DNA of 42,489 nt from Mycolicibacterium vaccae NBRC 14118 = CIP 105934 (GTDB lineage Bacteria; Actinomycetota; Actinomycetes; Mycobacteriales; Mycobacteriaceae): positions 1-42,489 of the forward strand of contig NZ_BCRS01000029.1 of assembly GCF_001552715.1 (NCBI RefSeq). Reading direction: 5' to 3'. Each line of letters begins with the position of its first letter. Position 1 is the first letter of the stretch. The translations under genes and the position numbers were made by a program. Shown in pieces: positions 36,932-42,489 of the stretch. The notes beneath the pieces were generated by a model that was given only the letters and a program-made list of their open reading frames with translations, searched no databases and was not told where the DNA came from.

Positions 36932-36965
36932 CAGATGGGACTGCCATCAAAGGCAGTCCCATCTG
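36932..36965 (-). terminator. perfect hairpin after the small secreted protein gene
   Basis: CAGATGGGACTGCC and its exact complement GGCAGTCCCATCTG (14 base pairs) enclose a six-base loop. It lies 21 bases past the stop of the small secreted protein gene and about 50 bases before the DUF4012 start on the same strand. No T-run follows. It is a good candidate terminator or mRNA-stabilising stem for the small gene. Confidence 0.65.
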
Positions 36966-36986
36966 ACTAACCGGCATGTGCGAGGA

Positions 36987-37385
36987 TCAGCAGCCCCGGC
37001 TGATCGATGCCTTCACCGAGAAGTAGGGCCCGAGCGAAACCGTGATCCCGAAGATGCAGGCATCAAAGTTCAACTGACCGAGCCAGCCGAACCAGCGCTT
37101 GATAAAGCCCGGGATCAGCGCCGCGGTGTTGAAGTCGAGGATGGTGGTCTTCTCCGGGGCGCCCGGCCGCGGCGGGCCGAACCAGACCCAACCACCTTGC
37201 TGCGCAATGGAAGCCGCGCCGAGTACCGGAGCGGCGGCGATGTTGGCCAGCTCAGACATCGCCGGCGCCGTGGGCGCGGGCAGTGCGATGTCGGCGTTGG
37301 CGGCGACGGCAGGCGTCAGGGCCGCCGCAGCAGCCACCGCCGTAGCCGCGGTGGCCACCTGGAACTTGGTGCTTACCTTCGACAT
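36987..37385 (-). CDS. small secreted protein ending SRGC, paralogue of the one at 41479
   Basis: The 132-aa product has a clear signal peptide (FQVATAATAVAAAAALTPAVA, with Ala-x-Ala cleavage near residue 30) and a mature part of about 100 residues. It contains GGWVWFGPPRPG, LIPGFIKRWFGWL, and a Cys pair: one in FDACIFG and one as the last residue of SRGC. The protein at 41479 shares these elements at the same spacing, so they are paralogues. The two Cys suggest one disulfide. An in-frame upstream ATG adds seven residues. Function unknown. It stands ahead of DUF4012 and wzc, with a strong hairpin between. Confidence 0.75.
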   Translation of the reverse strand: MSKVSTKFQVATAATAVAAAAALTPAVAANADIALPAPTAPAMSELANIAAAPVLGAASIAQQGGWVWFGPPRPGAPEKTTILDFNTAALIPGFIKRWFGWLGQLNFDACIFGITVSLGPYFSVKASISRGC

Positions 37386-37650
37386 TCTTGCGGCCACTGT
37401 AGCCATATCCCCCTCATTTCACTCCGGTTGAGTTAGCTGAAAATATGTCAGACTCCCGTGTGCCTGTCAACCGGAGCGCGGAATGTTACGAGATGTTCTC
37501 TTCCTACCTCAAGAAGGCGCCTCGACCTGCAACATCCCTCGTCTACGCACCTGAATGGAACCCGCGATGGACGCGAGTTATTTTCAATTCCACGGTTGCC
37601 ATAGCGTCCCGTAATCATGTTTGCTGGCGACGTGCGGTCTTGGAATTTAC

Positions 37651-38601
37651 TCAGGCCGTCGCCTTGTTAGTCGGAATTCTCACCGTGGCTAGAAGTGCGC
37701 GGTGGTCTGTGCCTGACAACGTCACCGCCTGGAGAACGCCAGCTTCGGCGCGCCGCGTCAAGACGTGGTCGATCGTGATCATTGGCGGTACAGAGCTGTT
37801 AGAAGGAAACGTGGGGGCGAAGCCAGCGCCCAACTGTTGGACGGAGTCTCTGTAGCCATGACCGAGGAGATCGCGGAACTGCCGCATATCAGGGGTGCTG
37901 TTGAAGTCCCCCGCGACGATGACTGTTCCGGACTCTGTGGCGTCAGCTAAACCTACGAGCCTAGACCGAGTGGCTACGATAGCGTTCCGCCAGCTATCGA
38001 ACGACCTCAGCGGAGAGGTCACGTGCACGCTGGCAACCACTACCTCGCTCGATAAGCCATTTACTTGCATTCGGGCTGCGACCATGGCCGAGTTCCAATA
38101 ACGCGTCGGGGACACGGGGCTCAGCGGATATCGACTCCAGATCCCGTTTCCGCTCGCCTGCGGCGCTGGGAACAAGATCGAATACGGGAAGATGTCGCTT
38201 ATGCCGGCCAAATGGAATTTGCGCACCGCCTCCGGAGTCAGCTCTGTAACCGTGACGACATCGGCCGCGCTCCCCGCCAGCGCAACGAATTCGTCCGCGT
38301 CAGCACGTCCGTATCGAAGGTTCGACGACAAGACTCGCACCTCAACGTGCTCCCCCGCGGCCGTCTCGGTTCCTCCGTAGTACCAGCGCAGTTGGACTCC
38401 CGCGGATAAAGCAAGAACCACGACAGCCATGACACACAGAATGATCCTGCGGGACAGCAGTGCCATCACCATCCCAAGAGCTGCGACCGCCACCATGTAC
38501 GGCGCCCCCACCGCCATCACGAGCGCCTCATTACTGCGCAAAGGGCATTGACGAACTAGCAACGAAAGGGCTGAAAACAACAAAGCGAGAGTGATTATCA
38601 C
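37651..38601 (-). CDS. membrane-anchored EEP-family phosphohydrolase
   Basis: The 316-aa protein has three N-terminal hydrophobic segments (about 1-16, 27-48 and 52-70), then an endonuclease/exonuclease/phosphatase domain. Its blocks are VLSSNLRYG (Asn), VVTVTELTPE (Glu), VASVHVTSP, VIVAGDFNSTP (the metal/catalytic Asp and Asn) and SGTDHRALLA (His). The domain should lie outside the membrane or in the cytosol depending on topology. Such proteins hydrolyse phosphodiesters, possibly lipids or sugar phosphates. It starts with GTG and is the last gene of the inserted region, next to accD5 but divergent. A role in the polysaccharide pathway is unproven. Confidence 0.83.
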   Translation of the reverse strand: MIITLALLFSALSLLVRQCPLRSNEALVMAVGAPYMVAVAALGMVMALLSRRIILCVMAVVVLALSAGVQLRWYYGGTETAAGEHVEVRVLSSNLRYGRADADEFVALAGSAADVVTVTELTPEAVRKFHLAGISDIFPYSILFPAPQASGNGIWSRYPLSPVSPTRYWNSAMVAARMQVNGLSSEVVVASVHVTSPLRSFDSWRNAIVATRSRLVGLADATESGTVIVAGDFNSTPDMRQFRDLLGHGYRDSVQQLGAGFAPTFPSNSSVPPMITIDHVLTRRAEAGVLQAVTLSGTDHRALLATVRIPTNKATA

Positions 38602-38714
38602 TGGCGTCGCGGATCGTCCCCACGACCGTGCGCGGTGCCTTCCTGAAAAGATAAGGCGAGTCCTCCCCCTGTGCCGCGCTCACGGATCACCGCAGGCTAC
38701 CAATCTCAGGGCAA

Positions 38715-38745
38715 CGCCGCAGGGACCGAGGTGACGCCTGCGGCG
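38715..38745. repeat. inverted repeat in the accD5 upstream region
   Basis: CGCCGCAGG and its complement CCTGCGGCG (nine base pairs) are separated by 13 bases. It lies between the divergent EEP gene and accD5, ahead of the proposed accD5 promoter. It could be a regulator site or the leftover of the displaced gene's terminator; neither is shown. Confidence 0.35.
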
Positions 38746-38768
38746 CTCCCGAGCGTGCCACTTTCTAA

Positions 38769-40463
<1,695 letters not shown>

Positions 40464-40493
40464 TCCGCTGCCTCAGACAAGGATTCACCACTC

Positions 40494-40775
40494 ATGAACC
40501 ATGACGCCGACATCGTCGAGGTCTCCGACCCGCGCGACCTGACGATCGACGATCCGCCGCAACCGGATCCGCACTTCCAGGTGATCAAAGGCGAGCCCAC
40601 GCTCGACGAGATCGCCGCGCTGGTGACCGTGCTCGCCGGCGCCGGTGGCGGCGCAGCAGCCGACCCCGGCCCCCAGGAACTCAACCCCTGGGGCCACCCG
40701 GTCGACAAGCTGCGCTACGACGTCACCAGCTGGCAGCGCGTCACGCTGCTGGAACGTATGCATATGAGGCGATGA
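40494..40775 (+). CDS. accE5: acyl-CoA carboxylase epsilon subunit AccE5
   Basis: The 93-aa protein, 30 bases after accD5, matches the small mycobacterial/streptomycete epsilon subunit that stimulates the AccA3-AccD5 holoenzyme. It has a disordered acidic N-terminus, then [23 protein letters not shown] (about 24-45), and a C-terminal [24 protein letters not shown] with AAGGATTCACCACTC ahead. Its stop overlaps the first mini-ORF of the repeat that follows. Confidence 0.93.
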   Translation: MNHDADIVEVSDPRDLTIDDPPQPDPHFQVIKGEPTLDEIAALVTVLAGAGGGAAADPGPQELNPWGHPVDKLRYDVTSWQRVTLLERMHMRR

Positions 40776-40839
40776 GCGCTCGCGCGAAGAGCAGACGAAA
40801 CCGATGAGCGCTCGCGCGAAGAGCAGACGAGCTCGATGA
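40770..40839 (+). repeat. MIRU-like tandem repeat of overlapping mini-ORFs between accE5 and maf
   Basis: CGATGAGCGCTCGCGCGAAG and the nine bases after it occur twice at 32-base spacing (40770-40798 and 40802-40830). Each copy encodes an 11-residue peptide: [11 protein letters not shown] (40772-40807) and [11 protein letters not shown] (40804-40839). Their ATGs and stops overlap as ATGA: accE5 stop with mini-ORF 1 start, mini-ORF 1 stop with mini-ORF 2 start, and mini-ORF 2 stop with the maf start. This is the arrangement known from mycobacterial interspersed repetitive units, which sit in ATGA junctions of operons. It would keep translation coupled through the operon. Confidence 0.85.
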
Positions 40840-41465
40840 CCCGCGTCGTTCTCGCGTCGGCGTCCCAGGGCCGGCTCGGCGTGCTGCGGCAAGCTGGCAT
40901 CGACCCGGAGGTCGTCGTCTCCGACGTCGACGAGGACGCCCTGCTCGCCTCGCTGGACCCCGATCTGCCGCCGGAGGCGGTGGTGGCCAAGCTGGCCAAC
41001 GCCAAGGCGCTCAGCGTGGCCGCGCAGCTGCCCGAGGCGCTGACCGCCGACTGCGTGGTCATCGGCTGCGACTCGATGCTCTACCTCGACGGCACCCTGC
41101 GCGGCAAGCCGGGCTCCGCGGAAGCAGCTCGGGCGCAGTGGATGTCGATGGCCGGGGCCTCAGGGCATCTGCTCACCGGGCATGCGCTGCTGCGATTGGC
41201 CGGCGGCGTCATCACCCACACCGAGGTCGACACCGGCAGCACCAAGGTGCATTTCGGCCAGCCCACCGAGGCCGAGATCGCCCGCTACGTCGACAGCGGT
41301 GAACCTCTCTATGTGGCAGGGGCTTTCACACTCGACGGGCTCGGCGGCTGGTTCGTCGACAGCATCGAGGGCGACCCGTCGAACGTGATCGGCATCAGTC
41401 TGCCGCTAGTGCACCGACTGGTGCGCCGCGCCGGCCTGGCCATCTCGGACCTCTGGCGCGGATAG
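40836..41465 (+). CDS. maf: Maf/HAM1-family nucleotide pyrophosphatase
   Basis: The 209-aa protein opens with [13 protein letters not shown] (family: LASASPRRxELL), followed by [10 protein letters not shown] and the C-terminal [28 protein letters not shown]. Maf proteins hydrolyse modified or canonical nucleoside triphosphates as house-cleaning enzymes. The ATG overlaps the stop of the second mini-ORF of the repeat. The order accD5-accE5-maf matches Rv3280-Rv3282. It converges with the secreted-protein gene; GGCGC-GGATA-GCGCC around 41455-41469 is a weak stem at the boundary. Confidence 0.95.
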   Translation: MTRVVLASASQGRLGVLRQAGIDPEVVVSDVDEDALLASLDPDLPPEAVVAKLANAKALSVAAQLPEALTADCVVIGCDSMLYLDGTLRGKPGSAEAARAQWMSMAGASGHLLTGHALLRLAGGVITHTEVDTGSTKVHFGQPTEAEIARYVDSGEPLYVAGAFTLDGLGGWFVDSIEGDPSNVIGISLPLVHRLVRRAGLAISDLWRG

Positions 41466-41478
41466 CGCCGGAAACGGG

Positions 41479-41889
41479 TCAGCAGCCTCGGCTGAAGCCG
41501 ACCGACAGCGTGCCGTAGGGCCCGATCCTGGCGTTCAGGCCGAGGAAGCACGCGGTGAAGTTGATGTCCGCGAACCACCCGAACAGCGGCTGCAGGAAGC
41601 CCGGCACCAGCGCGAGCGGATAGAACGACACCACCGGGGTGTAGGTCGGGCCGTCATCCCTGGTCGGCCCGAACCAGATCCACGACCCCTGCTCGGCGAA
41701 CGACACCGAGTTGATCAGCGGCGCGGCCGCGATGTCGGTGATCGCGGGTGCGGCCGGCACCGGCAGGCTGATGTCCGCCTGCGCGGCCACTGCCGGCGTC
41801 AAGATCGCGGCGGTCGCGATCGCGCACGCTGCGGCCCCCACCTGTACCTTCGTGCCGGCGCTCGACACTCTTTCAGAAATAGTAGACAT
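41479..41889 (-). CDS. small secreted protein ending SRGC, paralogue of the one at 36987
   Basis: The 136-aa product has a signal peptide (about residues 1-36, with AILTPAVAAQA at the cleavage region) and a mature domain with GSWIWFGPTRDD, LVPGFLQPLFGWF, a Cys in FTACFLG and a C-terminal SRGC. These match the protein at 36987 in order and spacing, including the two Cys residues. It is GC-rich like the core. Function unknown. It converges on maf, and the two paralogues bracket the accD5-accE5-maf operon. Confidence 0.78.
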   Translation of the reverse strand: MSTISERVSSAGTKVQVGAAACAIATAAILTPAVAAQADISLPVPAAPAITDIAAAPLINSVSFAEQGSWIWFGPTRDDGPTYTPVVSFYPLALVPGFLQPLFGWFADINFTACFLGLNARIGPYGTLSVGFSRGC

Positions 41890-42198
41890 CCCCCCACGCC
41901 CTCCCCAATTGGATTAGCTGCCAGCGTGCCAGCAGCCTCCTGTGATGTCAATCACAAAGGCGGATCCGCGCATGCGTTCTGTGCCTGGGAAAATATCCCC
42001 TGACCAGCAGATTCTCCGTATTCCGAGGGCCGTCCAGGGCGCTTCGCTGGCGCCGCCACCAAACCCGCAGAGCAGCACCAGATGCCTTGCGGAAGTTTGC
42101 TGAGCGACTACCGGAGATCGGTCGGCACAGGTCGGGCCATGATCAGCAGCCAGCCCCGTTCGCCGCGCCGCACGCAGCGAAGCGAGAAACAGCGACCG
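41890..42198. other. gene-free region
   Basis: About 310 bases between the start of the secreted-protein gene and the stop of the PASTA-like gene. The part nearest the former should hold its promoter; nothing clearly box-like was seen. No coding frame with family resemblance and no strong repeat. Confidence 0.4.
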
Positions 42199-42489
42199 CT
42201 AGGAGCAGCCGCGGCTTCCCGGCCGCTTCACGTAGAGGATGACGCGCTTCGTTTTCTGCGAGATCGTCCGTCCCGCACCGGGACTCTGGGCGCACACTTC
42301 CCAGTTCTGCTGATTGATGACCTCGCGGACATCCTTGCGGTTGATGAACCGCAGATCGAGTTCGGCGTTACCGGTGGCGGCGTGCAGGGTGCGCACCGCG
42401 CGCTGCAGCACCATGGTGCGCAACTCCGGCATGATCAGCGGCGCGCTCGCGGCCCGCTGCGGCGTGGGCGCGGGCGCCTCGTTCGCCGC
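42199..42489 (-). CDS. PASTA-like domain protein, C-terminal part (N-terminus beyond window)
   Basis: The frame is open to the right edge and ends at a TAG. After a Pro/Ala-rich linker it reads MPELRTMVLQRAVRTL, then NWEVCAQSPGAG and VILYVKRPG. This matches the PASTA pattern: a start of the MPNVVGMxLQ type, then a WVVxxQSPxAG turn and a final strand. Proteins with a secretion signal and one PASTA domain are common in mycobacteria and may bind peptidoglycan. The last residues GSRGCS resemble the SRGC end of the neighbouring secreted proteins. Start and full length cannot be seen. Confidence 0.7.
   Translation of the reverse strand, partial: AANEAPAPTPQRAASAPLIMPELRTMVLQRAVRTLHAATGNAELDLRFINRKDVREVINQQNWEVCAQSPGAGRTISQKTKRVILYVKRPGSRGCS

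Noticed and set aside
37445..37855. 136-codon plus-strand frame left of the EEP gene
   Set aside because: Most of it overlaps the EEP-family gene antisense; no motif.

Overview
This is chromosomal DNA of a mycobacterium, probably a rapid grower (Mycolicibacterium type). The two flanks carry a block known from M. tuberculosis: purE, purK, a GtrA-type protein and a PH-domain protein on the left (Rv3275c-Rv3278c), and accD5, accE5 and maf on the right (Rv3280-Rv3282). GTG starts, high GC, a PGRS-like glycine-rich protein and possible leaderless promoters agree with this.

Between the PH-domain gene and accD5, where M. tuberculosis has only birA, lies about 33 kb of polysaccharide genes, and no birA is visible. 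The high-GC left part (about 5.4-13.3 kb, all minus strand) has a FAD oxidoreductase, a divergent cis-prenyltransferase, two polyprenyl-phosphate sugar-1-phosphate transferases (one more survives only as a 3' scrap), a GAF protein, and the GDP-L-fucose pair gmd-fcl. From about 13.3 to 38.6 kb base composition drops and strands switch often. This part has a Wzb-like phosphatase, UDP-glucose dehydrogenase, a UDP-glucuronate 4-epimerase-like enzyme, two hexapeptide acyltransferases, four GT4 glycosyltransferases, three methyltransferase-like proteins, a Wzx-like flippase, a Wzy-like polymerase, a Wzc-like BY-kinase, a DUF4012 membrane protein, an SGNH lipoprotein, a small secreted protein and a membrane EEP-family phosphohydrolase. 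An intact IS21-family element with a 5-bp target duplication sits in the middle.

Taken together the genes describe a Wzx/Wzy-dependent exopolysaccharide or capsule. A sugar-1-phosphate transferase would load the lipid carrier, the GT4 enzymes would extend the unit (probably with fucose and a uronic acid), acyl- and methyltransferases would decorate it, Wzx would flip it, Wzy would polymerise it, and the BY-kinase/phosphatase pair would control chain length. This is not the usual way mycobacteria build surface glycans, and it is the main discovery candidate.

The right flank returns to high-GC core sequence: accD5-accE5-maf, with a MIRU-like pair of overlapping mini-ORFs between accE5 and maf, a paralogue of the small secreted protein, and the C-terminus of a PASTA-like protein at the edge. 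No tRNA, rRNA or CRISPR array was seen.
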